This document shows, piece by piece, positions 35,731 to 43,053 of a stretch of 64,000 bases of DNA. This DNA comes from Paenibacillus_AB hodogayensis (lineage in GTDB: Bacteria; Bacillota; Bacilli; Paenibacillales; NBRC-103111): positions 1 through 64,000 of the forward strand of contig NZ_BAAAYO010000009.1 in NCBI RefSeq assembly GCF_039536325.1, read 5' to 3'. The position numbers and the translations under genes are program-made. How positions within the stretch are numbered: the first letter of the stretch is position 1; every line of letters begins with the position of its first letter. A model generated the notes under the pieces. That model was given only the letters and a program-made list of their open reading frames with translations. It made no database searches and was not told the DNA's origin.

Positions 35731-36561
35731 TTACCCTTTCAGTCCTGTCGAAGCGACGCCTTGCACAAACTGCTTCTGCGCGAACAGGAACACGATCAGC
35801 ACCGGCAGCAGCGTTATGACCGAACCGGCCATAATGAGCGTCGTCTTGTTTTCCACCTCGTTGCGCAAAAACAGCAAGCCGAGCTGCAGCGTGTACAGAT
35901 GTTTGTCCTTCAAGTAGATCAGCGGCTCCAGCGTGCTGTTCCAAGCGCTGATAAACGTGAAGACGGCCAAGGCGGCGAGCGCCGGTTTCGTCAAGGGCAA
36001 ATAAATTTTGTAGAAGATCTTCCACGGATTCGCCCCGTCCACCCAGGCCGCGTCGTACAACTCCTTCGGCAGCGACTTGTAAAACTGATGCAGCAGGAAG
36101 ATGCCAAACGCTCCTCCAAGAAAGCTGCGCAAAATAAGCGGGTAGTACGAATTGAGCAGGTTGAATTCCTTCCAGATGAAATAGGTCGGAATCATCGTCA
36201 CCTGCGACGGGAGCATCATCGTGCCGAGCATCGCCAGAAAAATAAGTCCCCGCCCGCGAAACTCGAAGAAAGCAAGCCCGTACGCGACGAGTGCGCAGGA
36301 GGCTACCATGCCGACAAGGTCGAGCACGGTCACGAACACGCTGTTAGCCGTATATCGCAAGAAATTGATCTCCAGCCATACCCGCTTGTAGTTGCTCCAT
36401 TCCACCGGATCGGGAATGAACCGCGGAGGCAGAAGCAGCTCGAAGCCAGGCTTCATGAGCGACGTCGAAACCATCTGCGCGAAAGGCACGAGCATAATCA
36501 ACGCGCCTGCGGTCAGAATGAGGTAAGCGGCCCACTGCAAGCCGCGAGACGGTTTATTCAT
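35731..36561 (-). CDS. CUT1 ABC transporter permease (MalG type)
   Basis: A 276-residue six-helix permease. The EAA loop is PKELYDAAWVDGANPWKIFYK near residue 165; N-terminal LILTAGALIMLVPFAQMVSTS and FAQKQFVQGVASTGLKG at the end are typical of the family. Its ATG overlaps the end of the MalF-type gene by 8 bases. It forms a transporter with the next two genes upstream and shares an ATPase encoded elsewhere. Confidence 0.93.
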   Translation of the reverse strand: MNKPSRGLQWAAYLILTAGALIMLVPFAQMVSTSLMKPGFELLLPPRFIPDPVEWSNYKRVWLEINFLRYTANSVFVTVLDLVGMVASCALVAYGLAFFEFRGRGLIFLAMLGTMMLPSQVTMIPTYFIWKEFNLLNSYYPLILRSFLGGAFGIFLLHQFYKSLPKELYDAAWVDGANPWKIFYKIYLPLTKPALAALAVFTFISAWNSTLEPLIYLKDKHLYTLQLGLLFLRNEVENKTTLIMAGSVITLLPVLIVFLFAQKQFVQGVASTGLKG

Positions 36562-37441
36562 AGTGGACCCACCTCTTCTCCATTTTCTTCTGGACCATCG
36601 TCACGAGCAGAATAATCAGGAACAGCGCCCAAGCCCAAGCCGATGCGGCCCCCATCTTCACGTTCACAAAGGCATCGCGGTAGATCAAAATGTTCGGCAC
36701 CATGTTCCGGTCGTGGACCGCATTGATGTCGCCCTTATCGCTGAGCATGACGAGAAAGACGTCGAACCCGTGGAATGCAGAAATGGTCGACAGGATCATA
36801 ACCATATACACCATCGGGGAGACGATCGGAATCGTCACTTTGGTGAAATACGTCCAGCCTCCGGCCCCGTCCATGCGGGCGGCTTCCATAATATCCTTCG
36901 AGATGTTCTGCATGCCCGCAAGCAGCAGCACCATCGAATACCCGGCGCCTTTCCATACGTTCACGACCGCGACCGCCCCGATGACGAGCCACCATTTGTC
37001 GCTGCCGATCCAGTCGACCCGTTCGAGGCCGAGACTTTCCAGCAGCCAGTTGAGAATGCCGTAGTCGTTATTGTAAATCCAGAGCCAGATCAGTCCGCCC
37101 GCTACCCAAGGCGTGATGACCGGAAGGAAGTAGACGACCCGGAACAGCGCCTTGCCGCGGATTTGCTGATTCAGCAAGTAAGCGAGAATCAGGGCGACGA
37201 ATGTCTGAATCGGCACGAACAACAGCGCGAAATAAAAGATGTTGCGCAGCGATAGCCAGAATACGTTGTTGGAAAACATTTGGGTCCAGTTCCGCAGGCC
37301 CACCCAGGTCGGCGGGTTGAACAAGTCCCATTTCGTAAAAGTCAAATAGAGCGAAAAAATGAACGGGAATATGAAAAAGACAACAAGCTGCAAAAGAAAG
37401 GGGAGGGTGAAGCTGAAGCCCCACCAACCTTGTTTACGCAT
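36554..37441 (-). CDS. CUT1 ABC transporter permease (MalF type)
   Basis: A 295-residue six-helix permease beginning MRKQGWWGFSFTLPFLLQL. The EAA loop is SKDIMEAARMDGAGGWTYFTK near residue 185. It sits between the binding-protein gene (45-base gap) and the MalG-type permease (8-base overlap), completing the membrane core of the LacI-controlled carbohydrate uptake system. Confidence 0.93.
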   Translation of the reverse strand: MRKQGWWGFSFTLPFLLQLVVFFIFPFIFSLYLTFTKWDLFNPPTWVGLRNWTQMFSNNVFWLSLRNIFYFALLFVPIQTFVALILAYLLNQQIRGKALFRVVYFLPVITPWVAGGLIWLWIYNNDYGILNWLLESLGLERVDWIGSDKWWLVIGAVAVVNVWKGAGYSMVLLLAGMQNISKDIMEAARMDGAGGWTYFTKVTIPIVSPMVYMVMILSTISAFHGFDVFLVMLSDKGDINAVHDRNMVPNILIYRDAFVNVKMGAASAWAWALFLIILLVTMVQKKMEKRWVHYE

Positions 37442-37486
37442 AGTAACACCTCATCCTCGGGCTGATGCCCGGTCCACTCGAATCAT

Positions 37487-38809
37487 TTATTTGTCGTCGT
37501 CGAGAATCGTTTGAACCTTTTGTTGGATTTCCTTGGCGCCCGCTTCCGGAGCCGTTTTGCCATCCAGAATGTCGTTCAGGATCGGAGTCGCCGCCGCGCG
37601 CCATTCGTTCCACGTCGGGTTTTCGTCCAGCGTGCCGCCTGCTTCCTCCGTGCCTTTGGTGAACGCTTTTTTGTTCAGCGGTTTCGTCGTTTGCTTTTCC
37701 AACGCTTCCAGGGTCGACTTCTTCACCGGCAGGCTCGCGCCGCTTTCCGCCAGAAGGGTTTGCGCCTCGTCGCTCAAATAATATTGCAGGAACGTCCACG
37801 CCGCTTCCTTCGCTTCCGCTTTGGCCTTCGAATAAATGAGCCATTGGTTGACGACGATCGGCACGAAGCGCTTGCCGGTATAGCCAAGCGGCATTTTAGC
37901 GATATCCCAGTCGAGGTCGGGCTTGTTTTTGTTCAGGCTGACCTGCTGCGACGTTTGAAGGAAGGTCATCGCCACCTTGCCTTCCTCGAAATATTTCATC
38001 GTCCCTTGCTGCTGGCGCGTCGGGCTAATTTTGTCCTTGTTGATCGTATCCGCCCACTTCGTCAGCCCTTCAATCGACTTCGGATCGGTGAACGTCGCCT
38101 TCGTCATGGACGAATCGAGCGCGGAGCCGCCGGTCGCCTTCATCCACGGAATCCAGCCGAGCGCGATGCTGTTGGCCGTGTTGAAGCCGAAAATATCGCT
38201 TTTGCCGTCGCCGTCCGTATCCTTGGTCAGCTTCTTCGCCGCATCGATCATGTCCTGATACGTCCAGTTGTCCGTCGGCAGCGGCACGTTGTTATCCTGG
38301 AACAGCTTCTTGTTGTAGGCGAGCGCCGTCGAGTTGATGCCGTGCGGTATGCCGTACACTTTGCCGTCCGTCGATTTGGCGGCGGTCAGCGCTTCGATGT
38401 AATCGGCCGTTTTCAGGTCCCGCTTGATGTAAGGCTCGAGGTTCTCCGCCACGCCGCGTTTGCCGTAGCCCACTATGACCGCGTTTTCCTGGAACCAAAT
38501 ATCCGGCGGGTTGTTGCCGGCGATGCTCGTCACGATTTTCTTCGTAAAATCGGCCCATGGCGATTCGTCGATGTCCAGCTTAATGTGCGGATATTTGGCC
38601 TGAAAGCCTTCGATAATTTTTTTGTTCGTAATGTCATAAGCGCCGGGCAAGCCGATTTTAAGCGTCACTTCCTTCGGGGCTTGCGGCGTCGAGCCGCCGC
38701 CGGTATTGGAAGCGTTCTCAGTTTTGCCGGACCCGCCCGACGAGCACGCGGTCAGCGCGAGGGCAGTCGCAGTGGCAACCGTAACTAAAGCCGTTTTTTT
38801 CATTTTCAT
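37487..38809 (-). CDS. Family 1 extracellular solute-binding lipoprotein (LacI-controlled CUT1 system)
   Basis: A 440-residue lipoprotein. The signal KMKKTALVTVATATALALTAC carries the lipobox (LTAC). The mature domain has VTLKIGLPGAYDITNK and a canonical sugar-binding pattern (NSTALAYNKKLFQDNNVPLP). It starts at the ATG at 38809 behind GGGAGG. First gene of the operon with two permeases and two secreted beta-helix enzymes, so it probably binds oligosaccharides released by them. Two operator copies lie upstream. Confidence 0.94.
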   Translation of the reverse strand: MKMKKTALVTVATATALALTACSSGGSGKTENASNTGGGSTPQAPKEVTLKIGLPGAYDITNKKIIEGFQAKYPHIKLDIDESPWADFTKKIVTSIAGNNPPDIWFQENAVIVGYGKRGVAENLEPYIKRDLKTADYIEALTAAKSTDGKVYGIPHGINSTALAYNKKLFQDNNVPLPTDNWTYQDMIDAAKKLTKDTDGDGKSDIFGFNTANSIALGWIPWMKATGGSALDSSMTKATFTDPKSIEGLTKWADTINKDKISPTRQQQGTMKYFEEGKVAMTFLQTSQQVSLNKNKPDLDWDIAKMPLGYTGKRFVPIVVNQWLIYSKAKAEAKEAAWTFLQYYLSDEAQTLLAESGASLPVKKSTLEALEKQTTKPLNKKAFTKGTEEAGGTLDENPTWNEWRAAATPILNDILDGKTAPEAGAKEIQQKVQTILDDDK

Positions 38810-38909
38810 AGATAGACCTCCCTTATTTGAACGATACAAGTTAAACTTTATTTGCACTTACATAAAACACGGTTTCCTTTACTATTAAAGGCTTTTAGAG
38901 ATATTTCAC

Positions 38910-38921
38910 TTACACGTGTTC
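38910..38921. promoter_or_regulatory. LacI-family operator, auxiliary copy
   Basis: TTACACGTGTTC, identical to the copies at 39006-39017 and 40088-40099 and in the same orientation. It lies 96 bases from the promoter copy, about nine helical turns, which would suit DNA looping by a tetramer or by two dimers. Confidence 0.7.
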
Positions 38922-38999
38922 TTTTTTGCTGCACATTAACCTTCCGATGAGGCAAAAAGTCGTTTCTGCCCAAGCAAATTCGCCGAGCGAAGCAACTTT

Positions 39000-39029
39000 A
39001 TTCTATTACACGTGTTCTCTAGCAGTCAA
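39000..39029 (-). promoter_or_regulatory. Promoter of the CUT1/beta-helix operon with operator in its spacer
   Basis: Minus-strand TTGACT (39029-39024), an 18-bp spacer, then TAGAAT (39005-39000). The spacer contains the operator TTACACGTGTTC (39006-39017), so repressor binding would exclude RNA polymerase. The -35 box overlaps the 3' end of the LacI gene. Confidence 0.7.
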
Positions 39030-40027
39030 GCATTTTCGACTCCGAGTTCGTCGCGCAACGTCTTCACCGATTTGCGCAAATGCAGCTCACAGCCGATCTC
39101 AATATCGGCCCATTTCTTTTCCCCTCTGCCATCGCGATCGGTCAATATATCCAGGGCAGACGAAGCCAGCCTGTCGATCGAAGGCCCGACGGTCGTAAGC
39201 GGCACATCCATCCGTTCCATCTCGGGAATGTCGTCGTATACGACGAGCGAATAGTCGTGCGGGATTCGGATCTTGCGTTTACGAAACAGCTTGAGCAGCT
39301 CGAAGGCATACGTCTGGCTGTCCACGATGAATGCCGTAGGACGGTTGTCCCCGTCCAGCAGCTCCTTCATGCTGTCCTCGGTGACGGCCTCTCCCGGCTC
39401 GATTGGCACGAAGTAACGCTCGTGGTAATCCAGTCTAAATTCCAGCAGCCCTTGCGTGAAGCCTGTCAGCTTGTCGGAACGGTTGCCGATAAACGTAAGC
39501 TTGCGGTGCCCTTGATCGGCCAAATAACGGACGGCCTCGTACACGGCCGATTTGCGGTCGACTCCGATATAATGGGTCTGTTCCATTCTCCCGCCGCCCA
39601 TGAGCAGCATATTGCCGTGAAACAGTTCCCGCTGCTTGATGAAGTCGACGGACGGCTGCCATCCGGGAGCGCACCAGAACACGATCTGGTCGACGAAATG
39701 CTCGTTGAATATGCGCAGCGCTTCCGGCGGTTCGGCCAGCGACATAATTACGTCAAGACCCCGGTTTGCCGCTTCCTTCTGGATTTGCAAGCCCAGATGA
39801 TAAAAAAACAGTCCTTCGATTTTCGGCCAGATGAGCCCGATCGAATTCGTCTTGCGGTCGACAAGCCTTTTGGCGGCCAGGTTAGGTACGTAATTCATCC
39901 GGCTGGCGATGGCGACGATTTTTTTGCGGATGTCTTCGCTGACGCCCGGCGCGCCGTTCAACGCTTTCGAAACGGTCGGATGGCTGACTCCGGCCTCTCT
40001 GGCAATATCTTTAATCGTAACTTTCAT
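39026..40027 (-). CDS. LacI-family transcriptional repressor
   Basis: A 333-residue regulator: N-terminal LacI helix-turn-helix (VTIKDIAREAGVSHPTVSKALN, with the hinge helix at NLAAKRLVDRK) and a periplasmic-binding-like effector domain. It is next to, and in the same direction as, the CUT1 operon, and three identical palindromic operators flank it, one in its own promoter. It probably represses both itself and the uptake/beta-helix operon until an oligosaccharide is present. Start ATG at 40027 after GGAAAGGAAG. Confidence 0.93.
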   Translation of the reverse strand: MKVTIKDIAREAGVSHPTVSKALNGAPGVSEDIRKKIVAIASRMNYVPNLAAKRLVDRKTNSIGLIWPKIEGLFFYHLGLQIQKEAANRGLDVIMSLAEPPEALRIFNEHFVDQIVFWCAPGWQPSVDFIKQRELFHGNMLLMGGGRMEQTHYIGVDRKSAVYEAVRYLADQGHRKLTFIGNRSDKLTGFTQGLLEFRLDYHERYFVPIEPGEAVTEDSMKELLDGDNRPTAFIVDSQTYAFELLKLFRKRKIRIPHDYSLVVYDDIPEMERMDVPLTTVGPSIDRLASSALDILTDRDGRGEKKWADIEIGCELHLRKSVKTLRDELGVENA

Positions 40028-40081
40028 CGATATGGTGCTCTTCCTTTCCGGACTTTTCGCTTTTGCTCTCTACTCTTGTTT

Positions 40082-40110
40082 ATTATATTACACGTGTTCG
40101 CAAATGTTAA
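40082..40110 (-). promoter_or_regulatory. LacI-gene promoter with operator in its spacer
   Basis: Minus-strand TTAACA (40110-40105), a 17-bp spacer, then TATAAT (40087-40082). The spacer holds the operator TTACACGTGTTC (40088-40099). The layout is the same as in the target promoter at 39000-39029 and indicates autorepression. Confidence 0.75.
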
Positions 40111-40295
40111 GAGCGAAATTGAAAAACCGGACTGCGGGCAAGCAGCTCGTCGAATGAAACCGGGCCGGAACGCCAATACCTCCCTCGTTGCATAATAAAT
40201 ACGTTATCATTCTAACGCAACTTATCGAATGTTTCTGCCGATTTATTGCGGGATTCGGACATTTCTTCGCATATCTTGCGCAAACGTTTCGGTAA

Positions 40296-40324
40296 GAAAA
40301 AAGACCTGTCCGATCGGACAGGTC
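40296..40324 (-). terminator. Terminator of ilvA
   Basis: GACCTGTCCGATCGGACAGG plus TC forms a perfect 11-bp palindromic stem, followed on the minus strand by TTTTTTCTTAC. The rest of the 40111-40405 gap shows nothing further. Confidence 0.85.
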
Positions 40325-40405
40325 CACGCGCGAAGAAAATAGGCAGTCCAACCGCATCCCGCGCGAAGCCGGCGAACCGGAGAGCGAACGACCGGACTGT
40401 TCCGA

Positions 40406-41659
40406 TCAGATCAGCAGATTGAATAAGGTCGGGTTTTTATTGATTTCGACATACTGGATTCCTTTCGCCGCCATCCGTTCGATCAGCGGACCGTAGTCGT
40501 CCTTATGTTTCAGCTCGATGCCTACGAGCGCCGGCCCGTTCTCCTTGCTCGTTTTCTTCGTATATTCGAATCGGGTGATGTCGTCGTTCGGTCCGAGCAC
40601 CTCGTCGAGAAACTCCCGGAGCGCTCCGGCCCGCTGCGGAAACTGGACGGTAAAATAATGCTTCAGCCCTTCGTAGATGAGCGAACGCTCCTTGATTTCC
40701 TGCATTCTTTCGATATCGTTGTTGCCGCCGCTTATAATGCAGACGACGTTCTTCCCGGCGATCTGTTCGCGGTATTGATCCAGAGCCGTAATCGACAAAG
40801 CGCCGGCCGGCTCGGCAACGATCGCATTTTCGTTGTACAGCTCCAGAATGGTCGTGCACACCTTGCCTTCGGGGACGACGACGAGATCGTCGATCACCTG
40901 GCGGCAAATGTCATAAGTAAGCTCCCCGACGCGCTTGACGGCGGTGCCGTCGACGAACTTGTCGATCTCGCCAAGCGTAACGATCTCGCCCTGCTCGAAC
41001 GATTGCTGCATCGAAGGAGCCCCCGCGGCCTCGACGCCGATCAGCTTCGTATGGGCGCTGATGCTCTTGATATACGCTCCGACTCCGGCCGCAAGACCGC
41101 CTCCGCCGACTCCCGCGAAGACGAAATCGACGGTTTCGCGCATATCGGTCATCAGCTCCAGACCGACCGTTCCTTGTCCCGCAATAATTTTCCGGTGATC
41201 GAAAGGATGAACGAACTGCATTCCCTCGCGTTCGCTGAACGCCACCGCTTCGCGAAGCGAGTCGTCGAACGTATCTCCGCGCAATATGACTTCGATATAA
41301 GGACCGCCGAACAGCTTGACCTGGGAAATCTTTTGCCTCGGCGTCGTCGTCGGCATGAATATATTCCCGCGCACCTTGAGCGTCCGGCACGAATAAGCGA
41401 CGCCTTGCGCATGGTTGCCCGCGCTGGCGCACACCACGCCCTTCTCCAGCTTATCCGCCGGCAGACTGCTCATCAAGTTGTAGGCTCCGCGGATTTTAAA
41501 GGAACGGACGACCTGCAGGTCTTCGCGCTTCAGATAGACGTTGCAGCCGTACTTGTCCGACAATATATAGTTATGCTGCAAAGGGGTATGCGTAATAACG
41601 TCTTTCAACACATGACTTGCCATAACGATGTCTTCCAGCCTGATTGTTGGACTATCCAT
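40406..41659 (-). CDS. ilvA: Threonine ammonia-lyase (threonine dehydratase)
   Basis: PLP enzyme converting threonine to 2-oxobutyrate, the first step of isoleucine synthesis. Lys55 in RSFKIRGAYN binds PLP; CASAGNHAQGVAYS and the phosphate loop GVGGGGLAAG are present. A single C-terminal ACT-like regulatory domain (HYFTVQFPQRAGALREFL) gives about 417 residues, the short Bacillus form with feedback control by isoleucine. I choose the ATG at 41659 behind GCGGAGG: the -10 box at 41688 rules out the upstream in-frame ATGs. Monocistronic, with its own promoter and terminator. Confidence 0.95.
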   Translation of the reverse strand: MDSPTIRLEDIVMASHVLKDVITHTPLQHNYILSDKYGCNVYLKREDLQVVRSFKIRGAYNLMSSLPADKLEKGVVCASAGNHAQGVAYSCRTLKVRGNIFMPTTTPRQKISQVKLFGGPYIEVILRGDTFDDSLREAVAFSEREGMQFVHPFDHRKIIAGQGTVGLELMTDMRETVDFVFAGVGGGGLAAGVGAYIKSISAHTKLIGVEAAGAPSMQQSFEQGEIVTLGEIDKFVDGTAVKRVGELTYDICRQVIDDLVVVPEGKVCTTILELYNENAIVAEPAGALSITALDQYREQIAGKNVVCIISGGNNDIERMQEIKERSLIYEGLKHYFTVQFPQRAGALREFLDEVLGPNDDITRFEYTKKTSKENGPALVGIELKHKDDYGPLIERMAAKGIQYVEINKNPTLFNLLI

Positions 41660-41687
41660 GTCTGCCTCCGCTACACGTAATTTCATT

Positions 41688-41715
41688 ATTATACACCGAC
41701 TGGGGAGGCTGTCCA
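41688..41715 (-). promoter_or_regulatory. ilvA promoter
   Basis: Minus-strand TGGACA (41715-41710), a 16-bp spacer, then TATAAT (41693-41688), giving a leader of about 20 bases. No T-box or attenuator fits in that space. Confidence 0.7.
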
Positions 41716-41791
41716 GCATATTTTGCCCTGTTCAATCGGCCGACCGGCCAAAACAGGAAAGTTCGCCCGGTTTCGGGTCTGCACCGGCAAA

Positions 41792-41825
41792 CGAAAAACC
41801 GGCCCCTGTGAAGGGAAGCCGGCTT
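41792..41825 (-). terminator. Terminator of the OsmC-family gene
   Basis: Minus-strand GCCGGCTTCCCT pairs with AGGGGCCGG across TCAC, with one bulge, and is followed by TTTTTCG. Confidence 0.7.
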
Positions 41826-41842
41826 ATTGGCTGCGCGGACGG

Positions 41843-42382
41843 TTATTCCGGCTCGCTTTTCGTTAATTGAACTTGGCTGCGGATCGTCTGCGGATTGCTC
41901 AGCAGGTTGAGAATCGGGCATGCCTTCTCCACCGCTTCGTGCAGCGCGGCGATCGTCTCCTCCGATTCAGGGGAAGTGATGTGGATCGTGTATTCGATGT
42001 TGTGCGGGCAAATCGGAATATGCTCATAGCCCGGCCGTCCGGCCAGAGGATGCATCTCCCCCGTCACCTTCACCTCCAGCGAATCGAGCTTGACTTGACG
42101 GTCCGCCGCCTGGATCAGCGTAATATGCGTAATGCAGCTGCCCAGCACGCCAAGCTGCGATTCCGGCGAGCTCGGGCCGAGCTCGTGGCCGGCGAAATCG
42201 TCGGGGCTGTCCGAGATGATCTGAAAATCGCGGATGCGAATCTCGCGCACCCCGCTGCGCCCTGCCGCCCGAACGGTCGCCTTGAGCGTATTGGACTGCA
42301 GGTTCGGATCGTTCTCGAACCGTTCTCTCCGCTCCAACAGAGCATTGCGCTTATGGGTCAAATATTCGTTTAATTTCGACAT
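41843..42382 (-). CDS. OsmC/Ohr-family protein
   Basis: A 179-residue OsmC-fold protein. The two redox cysteines of the family are visible: GVLGSCITHIT near residue 95 and KACPILNLL near residue 160. GHELGPSSPESQLG precedes the first. Members reduce organic hydroperoxides, using low-molecular thiols or lipoyl proteins. I choose the ATG at 42382, behind AGGAG; the frame is open far upstream. It begins 13 bases after the unknown ORF at 42396, so the two form one unit. Confidence 0.86.
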   Translation of the reverse strand: MSKLNEYLTHKRNALLERRERFENDPNLQSNTLKATVRAAGRSGVREIRIRDFQIISDSPDDFAGHELGPSSPESQLGVLGSCITHITLIQAADRQVKLDSLEVKVTGEMHPLAGRPGYEHIPICPHNIEYTIHITSPESEETIAALHEAVEKACPILNLLSNPQTIRSQVQLTKSEPE

Positions 42383-42395
42383 GCGTCCACTTCTC

Positions 42396-42872
42396 CTATT
42401 CCGGATTTCCATTGATTTTGCCAAGTTCGATACGTACGAGACGGCGGCCGTCAGCGGGCGGCTCCTGATCCGTAATGGACCAGTACGCGGAAAGACTCGA
42501 CCGGAACTCCTCCAGCTGCGCATCCGTCAGGCGGATTTGATCCAGGTAGCCTTCTCCCTGCTCGTAGACCAGATTGGCTTCCGCTTCATATTTGAGCTTC
42601 AAGAGCGTCCGGATTCCGTAAATGGTGTTGTATTTGATGCGGTAGCCTTCGGAAACCGCCGACCGGACGGTCTCCCAGTCGGTACGGGCCAGCTCCAGCA
42701 GCTCGTCGTAGTTCAGCTTATCGGGCAAGGACGGCAGCGAATCGACGTCCCCTTCCCGAAGCAGCGCCAAAATGCGCTCGTCGCTCAGCGATCCGGCACG
42801 CAGCGTCTCCAGCACGATGGCCGACCATTGCGAAATGCCGACTTTTTCCCCGCTTGTTTGTTGTGGTTTGAT
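42396..42872 (-). CDS. Unknown protein, about 158 aa, with no ordinary start codon
   Basis: A coding-like frame (VGISQWSAIVLETLRAG, then LPDKLNYDELLELART, EGYRIKYNTIYGIRTLLK) with no domain I recognise; helical and acidic. A strong ribosome site, AAAGGAGAG, stands at 42888-42881, but the codons at proper distance are GTA (42875) and ATC (42872). No ATG, GTG or TTG is in range, although the frame stays open upstream to 42983. Possibilities: a real ATC start, a mutated GTG, or the 3' part of the S9 peptidase gene split by the inserted element at 42893-43053, whose removal joins the frames. Followed by the OsmC gene. Confidence 0.55.
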   Translation of the reverse strand: MKPQQTSGEKVGISQWSAIVLETLRAGSLSDERILALLREGDVDSLPSLPDKLNYDELLELARTDWETVRSAVSEGYRIKYNTIYGIRTLLKLKYEAEANLVYEQGEGYLDQIRLTDAQLEEFRSSLSAYWSITDQEPPADGRRLVRIELGKINGNPE

Positions 42873-42892
42873 TACGTCTTCTCTCCTTTCCA

Positions 42893-43053
42893 AATATAAG
42901 TTGAACGAAATCACTTCCTGAAAATGGCCAAGTGAGATGGAGAAAGGGATCTGCCTTGCAGCGAGTTTTGGAGTTGAGAACAAGATGTCTGAGCGGCAAG
43001 GCAGTCGTTTTCGGATTGAAACGGGCTTCCCAAGCTTTCGTTCAACTTAAATA
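42893..43053. mobile_element. MITE-like element, 153 bp with 14-bp inverted ends and 4-bp flanking repeats
   Basis: TAAGTTGAACGAAA (42897-42910) and its exact reverse complement (43036-43049) bound a 153-bp segment. AATA directly flanks both ends (42893-42896, 43050-43053), as a target-site duplication would. A nested 9-bp inverted repeat, CTGCCTTGC (42951-42959) and GCAAGGCAG (42996-43004), lies inside. It has no coding capacity. The right end supplies the last codons and stop of the S9 peptidase gene; the left end abuts the ribosome site of the next ORF. Confidence 0.65.
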
